Source of the DNA: Mycocentrospora acerina
Taxonomy: Eukaryota; Ascomycota; Dothideomycetes; Pleosporales
Assembly (NCBI GenBank): GCA_022701365.1
Contig: JAKUHH010000084.1
Span: forward strand, 806,001 to 870,000
Length of the DNA stretch: 64,000 bases
Reading direction: 5' to 3'
Part shown: piece after piece, positions 1 through 11,111 of the stretch
How positions within the stretch are numbered: the stretch's first letter is position 1
How the letters are laid out: every line of letters starts with the position of its first letter
The notes under the pieces: generated by a model
What the model saw: only the letters and a program-made list of their open reading frames with translations
Databases searched by the model: none
Told to the model about the DNA's origin: nothing
Program-made: the position numbers and the translations under genes

Positions 1-1443
1 TCATGCCAATCAATCAATCAACCATGTTCTAGAACAAAGATCCATAGTGCTTTGAAACAACGTGACCAAAACTTTCTTTCCAAGCCGCAGTGAACGTATG
101 ACAAATATACGGTGTGAACCACATCAGAAAATAGGTACATACCGTGCGCATGTGACCTGGTGTCATCAGCCCAGACTTTTTGTCCCGTCCGCACCGTCGC
201 ATCCCCCTGAAAGCGACACGGTGCTTTTTCCTCGGGAGTTAGGCTCGGGGAACCGAATTTTTCTCCCGCCCGCCTCATACCACCGGAGTTGATTCCACCA
301 TTTTTTTTTCTTTTCTGCCTAGGTAAAACGTGGTTCGGTGGCGTCTTGCCGACCGAACTTCTCCTACGCGCATGGCGGAGGCGCGCGCGCGGGCGGCGGG
401 GAAGTCGCAACGTCAAAACTTATTTGCCACATGGATAGGTGAAACCCTTTTTTTTTTTTGGTTTAACTAGGTAGCCTCGTCTGACATCTTTCTTTTGTCT
501 ACATTTCCGCCACGCGCATTGAACTTTGTTTTTGCTTTGTAGCAACGACAATAACAGTAGCGGTGGACGAATATCAAATCTGACAAGCACTTTGCTTTTC
601 GTTTCTTTTTCCTCTCGGCGCCATGTTTTCTTTTTCTTTTTGTCTTATGTTTTTCTTCGTTTCTGGTAATTCTCCGCCGATACGAGATGCTAGATGGGAT
701 CGATGAGGAGGGTCAGCGTTAGTGATGGACAGGGATGGTGATGTGTGTTTAAAATGAATTAATCGATCGCGGGTAAGAATGTTTCCGATCCTTAGGTGTA
801 GTGATGACGGTACATGTTGGTCTTTGGGGATTTGGAAGGATGGGGTGGTTGTTTTTTCTTTGGGGGTCGGTAATCCGATCCGAGGATTATTATTGAGATC
901 TAGATCGGGATCTGAATTACCATCTACGCCACAGTGCGGCGTGGACCGTTGGAAGTGGAGAAGGGGGGGGGGGGGGGGGGGGGGGNNNNNNNNNNNNNNN
1001 NNNNNNNNNNNNNNNNNNNNNNNNNNNNNNNNNNNNNNNNNNNNNNNNNNNNNNNNNNNNNNNNNNNNNNNNNNNNNNNNNNNNNNNNNNNNNNNNNNNN
1101 NNNNNNNNNNNNNNNNNNNNNNNNNNNNNNNNNNNNNNNNNNNNNNNGGGGGGGGGGGGGGTTGTGCTCAATGTTATGTGAGGGGAGGAAGAAACTCTAG
1201 AATCTGAATGTTGGGATATATTGTTATCATAGTATCTACGTGAAGAACGAAACTTGTTGCGCCATAAGGGTATAAAGTGTGGAATGGCGAACGAAAAGCG
1301 AATGGTAGTTTGCACTGTGCAAGAAAAGAAATAGAAAAAGAAAAAAGTGTATACACGTAGGTATTTTTTCTGAACATGAACGGGAAAGAAGATGTTGTCG
1401 TCTGCTGAGAACAAAAAATTCGTAGAAATTGTTGTATGTGGTG
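1..1443. other. Intergenic region with assembly gap
   Basis: No coding region is supported here. The open frames are short and lie in T-rich low-complexity sequence. The stretch contains the assembly gap described separately. The part next to 1444 would be the 3' flank of the minus-strand membrane protein. Confidence 0.7.
963..1161. other. Assembly gap (162 Ns) flanked by poly-G
   Basis: Positions 986-1147 are N. The gap is bordered by 23 Gs on the left (963-985) and 14 Gs on the right (1148-1161). Sequencing probably stalled in a G homopolymer, so the true length is unknown. Proteins predicted across it are meaningless. Confidence 0.95.
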
Positions 1444-4400
1444 TTAGAAACTCTTCCCTATCAGCCCTGGATCCGCAAACTCTGTTTCTGCAGTCCGCTT
1501 TGAATATGCATAGGGGTCGATGGAGTACACACTCTCTGTAAATGTTGGGCTGTAATTTCCGTTTCCTTGCATGCCTTTTGAGTTTGGTATGTTGAATGTA
1601 TCGTTTTCTTCATGACGAGGCGAACGAAGGTTTTGTGCGACATTAGTCATTAAAGGTTCCTGTTGCTGCGTCTGAGATATCGATTTTCGTTTCCTGGGCG
1701 GAGGAGCGAATCTCATTGGGGAAAGTTTTGGTCCGGGAGATGCTGCATCAGTGTTGGTGGTTGGAGCAAGGTAGGTTTTTGATGTGTTTGTGTTGTACGC
1801 GAGCGAGAAGCGTTTGATATCATCTGGGCCCATGTGTGTGCGTTCTGATGGCGGCATGACTAGAGGAGAGGCTTTCTCTTTTTTGTTGCTCGGTGCGAGA
1901 TATGTTGCTGAAGTGTTGTTGTCATATGCGAGAGAGAAGCGTGAAGCTGTGGACGAAGAACCGTTTGACACAGCGCTTTGCCCAGAAGACATGCGCGCAT
2001 GCAGATTTTGCATGTATAGAGATCCTACGGGACTCAATAGACTGCTTCTGGTCGAGGTTCTGATGGGTAACTTGGGTCCAACGGGCGTACGTGGTGTTGG
2101 TGTCCGAGCAGCAGTCGGAGATGCAATTACGGTCACGAAGTCTGAGTACTCGCTTCGTGCATCAACATGCATGAGCAGATCGTGTTCAAATAGGTCGTGG
2201 AATGGGTCGCTTTCACTGTATCTCGATTCTCGTACTGGACCCAGACTGGACGGCCCATATGGCGACAAGGTTTGGTACTCTGGCGTCGCGGGGCTACTAA
2301 CAAGATACGGAGAATTGGCTAGTTGGGCATTGTAGCTTTGGATGCTGGTTCTAGCCATCGATCTCGTGTAGCTATGTCTCGGAGAAAAAGTTGGACTGAA
2401 CGTGGGTGCTGGCCGGAAAGGATGAGGTTGTCGGGGTGAGTGTTGTGATACCGGATGAGACTCTTGCGAAGTTACTGCATACCCAGCAATTGCAGGAGTA
2501 AACGCGGTAGTAGCATTATTGGAATATTCAATCGTTGGGTCATCTCTGTAAGGGTATTCAGGGTCTCTGAATGGATTCCTCGAATCGTTGCGGCGTTCCA
2601 GTGGTATCGATCTTGTACTGTAGCGTTGGCCATAAGCAGACGAGAATTTTGGTGAGCGTCTATCAGAAGGACTTCGACGAGGCGCTCCGTAGATCAAAGC
2701 CTCAGCGTCAAAATCGCGGTTACCCTTATTATTTCTACCGGTCTTAGCATCATACAAATACATTTCTTTGGGCAGTATAGCTTTGTTTGTGCGTTTGGCG
2801 AGGTAGCGACGAATAACGAATACAACCGTGACGACAGCGAAAAGAACAACGATTGTGCCTCCCACAGCCACTCCAGCCGTCTGCATGGCCGTCAAATTAG
2901 ACGAATTTGATGTGTCTTCTGTCCCTGTGGCAGAACCAGATGATGGAACAGATGTACTGAAAATAATGTCCAACACTGAGGTTGTGTCTAAATCTGAAGG
3001 CGTGATTGATTTTGGGGGATTTACGTCTGTAAAAATGCTTCTACTTGGAGCCGTGGTAGCGATGGTAGTCGTGGAGAGCAAGCTGGACAGCTTTTGTGTC
3101 GAAGAAGACTGGCCGCCTTCTGCAGAAGTCGAGATGGGAATAGGAAGTACTTTTGTAGTCGAAGCTGAGTGTACGAGTGATGTGGTTGACAAAACTACAG
3201 TGATGGAGGATGACGCTGGTCCTGTGAGCGATGTTTTTGGCAAATCAGTAGGGGTAGAAGATTTATCATCCAGCTCAGTAGGCTTTGAAGGAATTACAGG
3301 AATTGGTAGGTTTGAGGTCGGCTTGCTCAAATTCGGATTACCATGGTCAACAGTCTGTGTCACAATACACGTGCTGGTAATAACCCGAGGAGGGGGAGGA
3401 GGGGGAGGAGAGGATGATGGAACTGGCGGCCTGCCTGTTGGATTGCCCAAACTTGGTGCACCCGTGATTTTCTGACTGGTAATTGCTTCAGCTGAACCGA
3501 GCAATGTAAAAAATACAGTATTGATGTCTACCATTTCAGATGGCACAGGCACTCGTTCCATTGAAGTGGACATGAATACCACCGATATCACCGTCGTCGT
3601 CACCCAGATGTCTACGGATGAGCCAACCTTTGTCGGACTCATAGTCGAGGCTATAGGTAGGATAGTCGGGTGACCAAACTCGTTGCTAGTCATGGACCTA
3701 TTCGTAGGAATAGCGATATTGTGTATAGAGCTGGTACTCGATAGAAAGGGTGGCCTCGACTCAGGGATAGGAATAATTGTAACAACCAGAAACACCGTGG
3801 TTGTAGAGGGAGTTAGATGCGTCGAATTGATTGTTTGTGAAATATTCGACGTGAATGGAAGTTTATTGAACGTCGGCTCAAGTTTCAATAAAGAATTTGT
3901 GGTGGCCATCGTGTTCTCATCTGTGGCTGCGATAAGAAAGGCTTTGGGTCCGCCAGACAAATTCGCGTTGGTGATGTTTTCTCTTGAAATGTGTCCGGAC
4001 TTGACTTCAACAAATGAAATGGAGCGCAGCGAATTTTTTTTGGTGGTATATGCAACGCGTGCCGGGGGCTGTAATCTCTGATCGGACGTGGTTTTCTGAA
4101 GTGCATTGCTCGTGGTTGTGTGTGAAGCCAACTTTGATGTTGGCACAATCAAGGTCTTTTCGATATAAAAGCCTGAGTCCGGTGCGGAACTTGGCTGCGA
4201 TTCTTGGCCAGAAAGTGTTGGAGTAACGAGCGAACTTTCAGAAGCTGCGAGAATACGTGCTGAAGTGGTCGACTGGACGGTGGGTGTCTGTGAATAAGTT
4301 TCAGGGTTCGATGTTGGTTTTGATAAGCGCTCAGTTGACATTGGGTTGCTCGCGGACGCCGAGGACTTGAAACTCGACTCCAAGGAAACATGTTCAATTT

Positions 4401-4993
4401 CACCGACTGACAAATTCGCTGTTCTTGTTAATTCTAGAATTGGCATAGGCGTTCTCTGATCCAGCTTTGCATAAGACGCTAATGGCGTGGAGGCGATTAA
4501 AGTTGTTTCAGGTGGTTGTCTCAACTGTCTCGGGCTACGTGGAGACGTCGCGGATGTGTCACTGTATAGTGACATCCGAGGAATATCGTTGCTATATCCA
4601 TGCGATAACCCTGCGGACGAATATGTTTCTGACACTGGCCCTTGGAGACTGTACGAGGAACTTGGCAGGTGCGTCGTCATCTCACTGTGTGCCCATGACG
4701 ATGTAGCTCGATGCTCATGTTTTCTAGTTTCGGTAGTTAGACTGGGGCCATAAAAATATCTTCCATCATTGCGTATGTGTCCATCACGACGCCGTTGCAA
4801 AGGCAAAGACTCATTTCCAGTTCCGTGTGACTTGTGATCTATTCATTCGCCATCAGCATCTCAGAGAACGGAATAGATTTGGGAGGGAGGGAACTTCAAA
4901 GGATATCGCCAACATACCATTGGTGCGAGTTTCTGTTGTCTTTGTCATCAGTAACGCGTAAAGATATACGCACAAAATCCCGTTGAACCACAT
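1444..4993 (-). CDS. Ser/Thr-rich single-pass plasma-membrane protein (MID2/WSC-like architecture)
   Basis: Exons are 4918..4993 and 1444..4838, with a 79-nt intron (4839..4917), giving about 1156 residues. The large 3' frame has no usable ATG at its 5' end, because it begins in the middle of a basic motif (RRRDGHIRND). The small upstream exon repairs this: it starts with ATG at 4993, encodes MWFNGILCVYLYALLMT, a good signal peptide, and joins in phase 1 through GTATGT...TAG. An extracellular region of about 650 residues follows, extremely rich in Ser, Thr and Pro. One hydrophobic segment (AGVAVGGTIVVLFAVVTVV, about residues 678-700, coded near 2810-2885) is followed by basic RRYLAKR. The cytoplasmic tail of about 450 residues is Ser/Pro/Tyr-rich and carries two copies of RFSLAY..NTS.TYLAP. 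The architecture is that of fungal wall sensors or mucin-like proteins. No WSC cysteine domain is seen, so the function is not assigned. The two-exon model is an inference but it keeps frame. Confidence 0.75.
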
Positions 4994-5483
4994 GGCATAT
5001 TCGCAACCATAAAACGAACGCCTTGAGGAAGCAACATTCCGGCCGAACCGCACAGCGAGCGATCGAAGGCATTGAATACTTAAGACTTTCCACCTCGGTT
5101 GTAAAGGTTGTGAGTGATCGCATTGAATGCATACTGCTTCAGGCCTGTCTGGTTTTGACGTACCTGCATGAATATGAGGCTCAGTTTGTGCCATCGGCCG
5201 AGATTACCTTCCGGAGTAGCCAAGTAAACACTCTAACTTGGGAGTACGGAGCTTTCCAAAGCTACCCGAGCAGGAACGGGATCGACAAGAGCCATTTTCA
5301 TGTTGCTATCATAACCTTGGTGCGATGATAATACGCTAGTCAATGCGTGAAAGTCATTGTAGTTAAATCGTGTTATCTTTGTGAACTTGATGGTCAAAGG
5401 GTATTTTGAATAAGGCTGGCATGTAAAGAAACTGTGCATTCCGCATATAGTAGTCATTCAGTCATCCTAACTCCGAATCTTGC
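4994..5483. other. Intergenic, 490 bp
   Basis: This lies between the start of the minus-strand membrane protein (4993) and the end of the minus-strand SDR gene (5484). It should hold the promoter of the first and the 3' end of the second. No clear element is seen. A frame from an ATG at 5194 is open into the signal-peptide exon, so a longer N-terminus cannot be excluded, but the ATG at 4993 places the hydrophobic stretch exactly at the terminus. Confidence 0.6.
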
Positions 5484-6580
5484 CTATTCCGAAGCTGTCG
5501 ATCCTCCTCCATTAACAACAGTCGCTTGACTGTCTCTCACAAGCTCTTGTATCCAGAGCGGTAATGCGCGAATCTTTGGTGCGAGACTAGGTCCTAGCAC
5601 AAGCTGTCCACTTTTGGCAGCGATGACCTGCTTCACCATGGCCTCAGCGACATCTTCAGGCTCCAACAACCTCACGCCAATACTCTTCAGTCCCGCGTCC
5701 ATTGCGGGATGCGTCGTAATCGCTGACCGGGTCCAATTTGGATGAACGATTGTCGTCTTGATCTGAGGACACTTGTACCTATGCTTTAGTTCTTGGGTAA
5801 GTCCCTCGTGGAAAGCTAGGAGCGCGGCTTTGGTACAGCTGTAGTCTACTGCTCCTGCTAGGGCAACAAAGGAAGCGAGGCTGGCGACGCTCATGACGTG
5901 ACCTTTTTTCTTGGTGATCATGTCCGGGAGGAATTCCTTGACAGTGCTCCACTGGCTAAGTAGATTTATGTCAAAGAGTTTACGCAAGCTTTCGGGAGGG
6001 ATATCGAGGATCGTCCAAGCGTTACCGATGCCTGCATTATTAATGAGGATTGAGGGGGAGCCTAGGTCGGATCGGATAGCTTCTGCTGCACGGTGGATGG
6101 CATCTTGAGAGGTGATGTCGCATTGGTAGTGACGGACGGAGACAAGTTCATCTAGGAGGGATATAAGACTACTGGCTTTTGAGCAACCATCAATCACGCA
6201 CCTTCCCCAAAGTCGCTCGACAGGGGTCCAACATCCAGAACCGCTACCTTGACCCCATACGACACGAGCTTCTTCACCACGCAGGCGCCAATGCCCTTTG
6301 ATCCGCCAGTAACGACAGCAACCTCGTTTTTCCAATCCCAGCCACTCTTTTCGTTTCTCCACGCCCATCTATTCTCTGCCCAGGTGTTGAGCAATGCATT
6401 GGCCTCATTAACGACCCCCAGAGCCAAAATGAACTTCATGGTCCAATTGATGGTTGCATACCAATGCACAGACAAATGGGCGGGGTATGAGAGGGCAAAT
6501 CCGTTGGCTGCCCACAGATGGCATGCTGCGAAGATCGCTAGGTAGCGGATCATGATGCCGATGTGGTGTTTGAAAATCAA
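5484..6580 (-). CDS. Short-chain dehydrogenase/reductase, membrane-anchored (SDR16C/RDH10-like)
   Basis: Exons are 6202..6580 and 5484..6151, with a 50-nt intron (6152..6201, GTGCGT...CTAG), giving 348 residues. This is an NAD(P)-dependent oxidoreductase of the classical SDR fold. The dinucleotide-binding motif TGGSKGIG is at residues 91-98. NNAG and the catalytic YSCTK (Tyr-x3-Lys), preceded by a Ser in SVASLASF, follow in the second exon. About 90 residues precede the Rossmann fold, with two hydrophobic segments (around residues 8-30 and 44-60). That is typical of ER or lipid-droplet SDRs acting on lipophilic alcohols such as sterols, retinoid-like compounds or long-chain alcohols. The substrate cannot be told from sequence. 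It is divergent from the MTG2-like gene, with a 273-bp intervening region. Confidence 0.88.
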
Positions 6581-6853
6581 GGCCTATGACAAGTGCCGTT
6601 GTTTCTCAACAACTGCATACAGAACTATCAAACGTGAAATGGAGGAACAGACGACGTGTTTAAGTAGGCAGCAGGCAGCAGGCAGCCAACCTCGGAGGAG
6701 TTGGGCAAGATGGGCTACAGCGAGGTATCATGTGCGGGTCCGCGACTTCCTCGGACAGCTATTGGCTGGCTCCAACCCCAAAGCCATTTAGAGTTCTCTC
6801 AGAAAAGGCGAGGAGAGACGATCAATATCCCCAACACCCACCCACTACAACGC
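6581..6853. promoter_or_regulatory. Shared divergent promoter region (SDR / MTG2-like)
   Basis: These 273 bp separate the divergent SDR and mitochondrial GTPase genes, so both promoters must lie here or overlap the 5' UTRs. It contains a short direct repeat, (GGCAGCA)-type, around 6668-6685. No TATA box is evident. Confidence 0.5.
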
Positions 6854-8512
6854 ATGCCTTCTATTCGACCAGCTTTCCTCGGTGGGACATTGGCGCCGTT
6901 TCTGTATCCCGCTTTTTCCGAAGCGTCGCTCATCTCCGTTGCGCGCACATGTCGTTTCCACAGACGATTTCCTCTACAGGCAAGATGTAGCTCGACGGCC
7001 ACCGACTACTCAGACAGTCAACAAAACACACAATCACGCCTCGACCCTGCAGCAGACGACTACTCGTTGACGCCCTTTGCAGACCGATGCATTCTCACCG
7101 TTGAAGCTGGTGGAGGTGGCCACGGATGCGTGTCATTTCTGCGCGAGAAGTACATTGAGGAAGGGCCAGCAAACGGTGGCGATGGCGGGAGCGGGGGCAA
7201 CGTCTACATCCAGGCAGTCCGCGGGGAGACTTCGCTCCACAAACTCGCTCGACGCCGGCTCATGAAGGCTGGACGCGGGCGCAACGGGCAGGGCAAGGTG
7301 AAGGGTGGCGAGCGTGGGTCAGACATTCTCATAACGGTGCCCGTTGGAACCATTGTGCGCGAAATTCAAAGACACGACCCAATCACGCTGCTGGAGGAAG
7401 AGCACAGTAAGGCGCCCGTGTTTGAAGACGAGGAGACGAGTGAGGAGGGCGGAAGCTACAGGAGGGACAGATGGCTTGTGTATCCCGGAACGATACCCTC
7501 GGAGCTGAACAGGATGAAGTTCCCAACACTCCCACCACCGCGGCGGTCGCACCTCGCAGCTCTCGAGCCTGAAGCGCCCATGTGGCTAGATCTCGACAAG
7601 CACATGGAGACGCCTCTGCTCATAGCAGCAGGCGCAATGGGCGGCCTAGGCAACCCGCATTTCATGACCCCATTCAACTCCCGCCCGAAGATGGCCACAC
7701 GAGGAGAAGAAGGCCTGAAGATATCTCTTCAGCTCGAATTGAAGATTCTTGCAGACCTGGGTCTTGTTGGTCTCCCCAACGCTGGAAAAAGCACTCTCCT
7801 CCGAGCCCTAAGCAATAGTCGGGCCCGCGTCGGAAACTGGGCTTTCACCACCCTTCAACCCAACGTCGGCACCGTTGTCCTTGACAACCACAAAGGGCGA
7901 CCCCAAGTCATGTCTCGCAGGCCCAATGGCGAACTACGCGAGAACTTTACCATCGCCGACGTGCCAGGGCTGATTGAAGACGCACATCTGGACAAAGGCC
8001 TGGGACTAGGTTTCCTCCGTCACATTGAGCGCGCCGCAGTCCTTGCCTTCGTGGTCGACTTGTCTGCCGGCGACGCTGTCGAGGCGACCAAGCTCCTTTG
8101 GCGCGAAGTCTCCGAATACGAGTCTCTCCGCGGCAAAGAGCTCAATGCTGAGACGGAGCGCAGAATGGTCACATACCAGCCTGCCAGTACCCAAAAATCG
8201 AGCAGCAAATCCGACATGATGAACTCACTGCACTTGGACCCGTCGCCTGAGCCCCTGCCGTTTCTTACATCAACGCCTATCTCATCCAAACCCTGGTTTG
8301 TTGTTGCTACGAAAGCGGACTTGGACGGCACGCAAGCCAACTACGAGGCGTTGCAGAATTATCTGCGCGACGTGAAGAGCGGCGCGCAACCGCATCCGAG
8401 TAGTCGCAAGAATGCCTGGAAACACAATGTTCAGGCCGTACCTGTGAGTGCGATCAAGGCAGAGGGCGTTCAGGTTATCCCGCAATTGGTGATGGATTTG
8501 TTGGAAGAGTAG
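6854..8512 (+). CDS. MTG2: Mitochondrial Obg/CgtA-family GTPase
   Basis: A single exon encodes 552 residues. The start is placed at the ATG at 6854 (MPSIRPAF), which yields an Arg/Ser-rich, acid-poor presequence of about 45 residues suited to mitochondrial import. The frame is open further upstream, but that sequence does not look coding. The glycine-rich Obg fold begins at about residue 75 (VEAGGGGHGCVSF, then GGDGGSGGNV). The G domain has G1 GLPNAGKST (about residue 306), G2 in the FTTLQPNVG stretch, G3 DVPG, then G4 as TKAD instead of the usual NKxD. The family acts in assembly of the large mitochondrial ribosomal subunit. Two insertions stand out: an acidic segment with DEETSEEGG inside the Obg fold, and a Ser-rich linker between G3 and G4. 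The symbol is by family resemblance. Confidence 0.88.
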   Translation: MPSIRPAFLGGTLAPFLYPAFSEASLISVARTCRFHRRFPLQARCSSTATDYSDSQQNTQSRLDPAADDYSLTPFADRCILTVEAGGGGHGCVSFLREKYIEEGPANGGDGGSGGNVYIQAVRGETSLHKLARRRLMKAGRGRNGQGKVKGGERGSDILITVPVGTIVREIQRHDPITLLEEEHSKAPVFEDEETSEEGGSYRRDRWLVYPGTIPSELNRMKFPTLPPPRRSHLAALEPEAPMWLDLDKHMETPLLIAAGAMGGLGNPHFMTPFNSRPKMATRGEEGLKISLQLELKILADLGLVGLPNAGKSTLLRALSNSRARVGNWAFTTLQPNVGTVVLDNHKGRPQVMSRRPNGELRENFTIADVPGLIEDAHLDKGLGLGFLRHIERAAVLAFVVDLSAGDAVEATKLLWREVSEYESLRGKELNAETERRMVTYQPASTQKSSSKSDMMNSLHLDPSPEPLPFLTSTPISSKPWFVVATKADLDGTQANYEALQNYLRDVKSGAQPHPSSRKNAWKHNVQAVPVSAIKAEGVQVIPQLVMDLLEE

Positions 8513-8836
8513 ATGGGTAAGATCAAATGGTATAATAATACCCCTTTCTCCCCTGTTGATGAATGCATACTTGAGACGAAATTTGCTTGATGTCACTACA
8601 GCCAGCAAGTATCTCACAGGAGAACGTGTTCAAAGACTTGCTTCCTATTTGACAACACAAATGTTTTTGTTCCTGATACGGATCGACCTTGCAGACATTC
8701 CTTATTCGCCTCACATGTCCAAAGATATACGCATGCATTATCCACAAATAACCGAGCATCCAATCGTACCATCTACACCTCTTTAAGAAAAAATCCTCGG
8801 AATCGCCAGAAATTGAAATTCATACCCTCCATCCCT
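8513..8836. other. Convergent 3' intergenic region, 324 bp
   Basis: This region separates the converging 3' ends of the Obg GTPase (+) and GH88 (-) genes. It is AT-rich with no coding signal. The termination and polyadenylation signals of both genes presumably lie here, but none can be assigned. Confidence 0.5.
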
Positions 8837-10397
8837 TCACAACAACCCAGCCCTCAACAGCTTATTCCCAAACTCCATCAGGTAGTAATCCGCATACACC
8901 AACCCATGATCTGCATACTTCATGTGCGCATGCTCATTCCAATTCGTCGTCGAATTTCTCAACAGCGCCTCGAATCCGCTCTCTTTGACCTTGATCTCCG
9001 AAGCCCCCCCATTCCCATTCACCAAGCCCTTTGTGGGCGCCTGGAAGGATGCCAGGTCCCGGTCGTACGACAGATGCAGTGTCTCGGACACAATCTGCAA
9101 TGCAATGTCAAGGAAATTGGTGTTGGGCGGGGATAGTTGAGATGCAGTGGATGCGGGTAGGGATTGCAGGGATTGATGGATGATGAGGAGCCCGTTGGCT
9201 GTGATGACGCCCGCGGAGGCGTCGCGAAGCGGGTCCGACGCGTTTTCCTGGGGAGCGTCAAAATCCCACAGTGGGACCATGGGGTGGTGCCATTTTTCTT
9301 TGCCTTCTTGCATTCGGCCTAGAAAGTACTCGGCGCATTTGATTGCCGTGTGCAGGTATTTTGTGTCCTTTGTCCAGGAGTAGACTTGAGCGAATCCCAT
9401 GATGGACCATGCTTGGCCGCGGCTCCATGTAGAGTGGTCTTTCCAGCCTTGGTTTGTCATTTTGGCTTGGGGCCGGCCGGTCCGAGGGTCAAAGTTGACG
9501 AGGTGGTAGCTTGAGAAATCTGGTCGTAGGATCTCGTGGATGATCGAGTCGGCATGCTGGGTCGCAATGTCGATAAGGGACTGGTCGTTCTGGTTGTGGC
9601 CAACATAGTACAGTAGGTCAAGATCTGTGGTATGTAAGTTGTGTGGGTCGATGATTGGTGAAGACAAGTACTTACTGCACATGCTATCGATGATCACCAG
9701 GAAGTTCGTGTTCATGTCTGTAATGGAATACCGATCGTTGATAGCAACATCCCAACTTCGAATAGCCTTGACCCTATCATCCCACCTGGAGGCAAGCGCA
9801 TAGGCAGCGTTGACAACGGACTGTAAGCTTTCAGGATTCCCGGTCAACTCGTAGTCTTTCTGGAGTGCTGGCTGTACAATGAACCCCATATCATGCGTAT
9901 CTCTCCGACTTGACATTTGATTGATTGCAACGCCATAGTGGCGCCCAAGTTTGAGCAACTGACCTTTGAACTGTGGTCGACAGTGTTCCGGCACATCAAC
10001 CGCCTGAGGATATCGAATCGCGCGCTCTAATAGTGCGTATATACAACCAGGGAAAAATCCGCATGTCCAGAAATCGGCTTCGCGCTCCTCGTATTCTCCT
10101 GCTCCTGGGCCTACTTGTGGCACTGTATGTGGGTAAGACTGAAGTGGAGCCTGAAAAACATTCGTGAGCTTGGAAATATGCTGGGTTCAACGAACGTGAG
10201 TGACATACCTCCTTCTTCAGCCCTTTTTGCGCTACTTGAACTATCTTTGCGGCAACATTTTCTGAATAGATTTCGCTAATATCCACACCTTTGACACTAC
10301 AGAGTCGTATGGTCAGCGTCATACATATCCAAGAGATTGAATACTCATACTTTGCGACTTTACTCACAGTCTTTGTTTGTACTGAGATACTAGCCAT
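8837..10397 (-). CDS. GH88 unsaturated glucuronyl hydrolase
   Basis: Exons are 10351..10397, 10209..10296, 9676..10150 and 8837..9624, with introns of 54, 58 and 51 nt, giving 465 residues. The third intron is in frame and would pass unnoticed. Removing it restores IIDSMCNLDLLYYV, which matches the family's IDxMMNLPLLYWA segment. GH88 enzymes hydrate and release the 4,5-unsaturated uronic acid from the non-reducing end of oligosaccharides made by polysaccharide lyases (pectin, glycosaminoglycans, xanthan-like gums). The two catalytic aspartates are visible: Asp132 in DTHDMGF and Asp200 in IIDSMCN. No signal peptide is seen at the start (MASISVQTKTV), so an intracellular role on imported oligosaccharides is likely. 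It is divergent from the GH5 gene over 714 bp. Confidence in the family is high; the exact first exon is less certain. Confidence 0.88.
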
Positions 10398-11111
10398 TTT
10401 TGTTGTATCTCGTCTACGTACTCTGATTTGATGTGATTCAATGTGATCTGAGGTCTTGGGATCAAGTCAGATGGGCTAAGTTTGAATACGAAGCCAAGGA
10501 AGGTTCAAAGGAAAGTGACAGCTTAAAAGCCAATGAGTCATTTGATGTCTTTGACACATCATTTCCTTGTAAGCAACGGAGTATATTGTAACATCTCCAT
10601 AGCTCAATACCACCACGGGATAGTTCGTTGAAAGCAATGTGACGGAATAGGCTCGAAGCGGGATCGGCATTGCTCCGCTGCCCGCTACCCGCTAGCCCGG
10701 CTATTATCCTCGAAAAGCGTCGCGCACTACTCGGCGAATGTCAAGCCGAAATTTAATCAATGTACATTCACATGATTACTTAGCATCAATTATCTGCCAC
10801 GATTCTAGCAATCCTTCCGGGTCCGAGGCTATGACGTGTGACGATCACAAAGGGAACTGCCCATGATGGGCAGGTACTGAGAGACTTTTGAAACTAACTA
10901 TGGATCTTCACTGGGTTCTCCGCGATTTTAGTATAGTACTCAAGGAAGAACTTTAACATACGGAAGTTGTCGGCCGAATCAAATGGGGTTGCAAAAATAG
11001 AGTGGGCAAGAATAGATAGAAGTAATGGACGTTGTATAAAGTGTAACCTCCCTTGTCGTAGTTATCCATCGAGCTTCAAGGCCCATTTGCGTTCTCCTTC
11101 CATACGCAATC
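10398..11111. promoter_or_regulatory. Divergent promoter between GH88 and GH5
   Basis: This 714-bp region serves both glycoside hydrolase genes. A GGCTAA hexamer (10474-10479), the core recognised by XlnR/XYR1-type activators, lies nearer GH88. CTCCGC, which fits the CYCCRS (reverse SYGGRG) consensus of CreA, occurs at 10673-10678 and 10918-10923. These hexamers are short and may be chance matches. A short CCCGCTA direct repeat lies around 10680-10695. Confidence 0.45.
11035..11040 (+). promoter_or_regulatory. TATA box of the GH5 gene
   Basis: A perfect TATAAA lies 72 bp upstream of the ATG at 11112, a normal distance for a regulated fungal promoter with a short leader. Confidence 0.6.
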
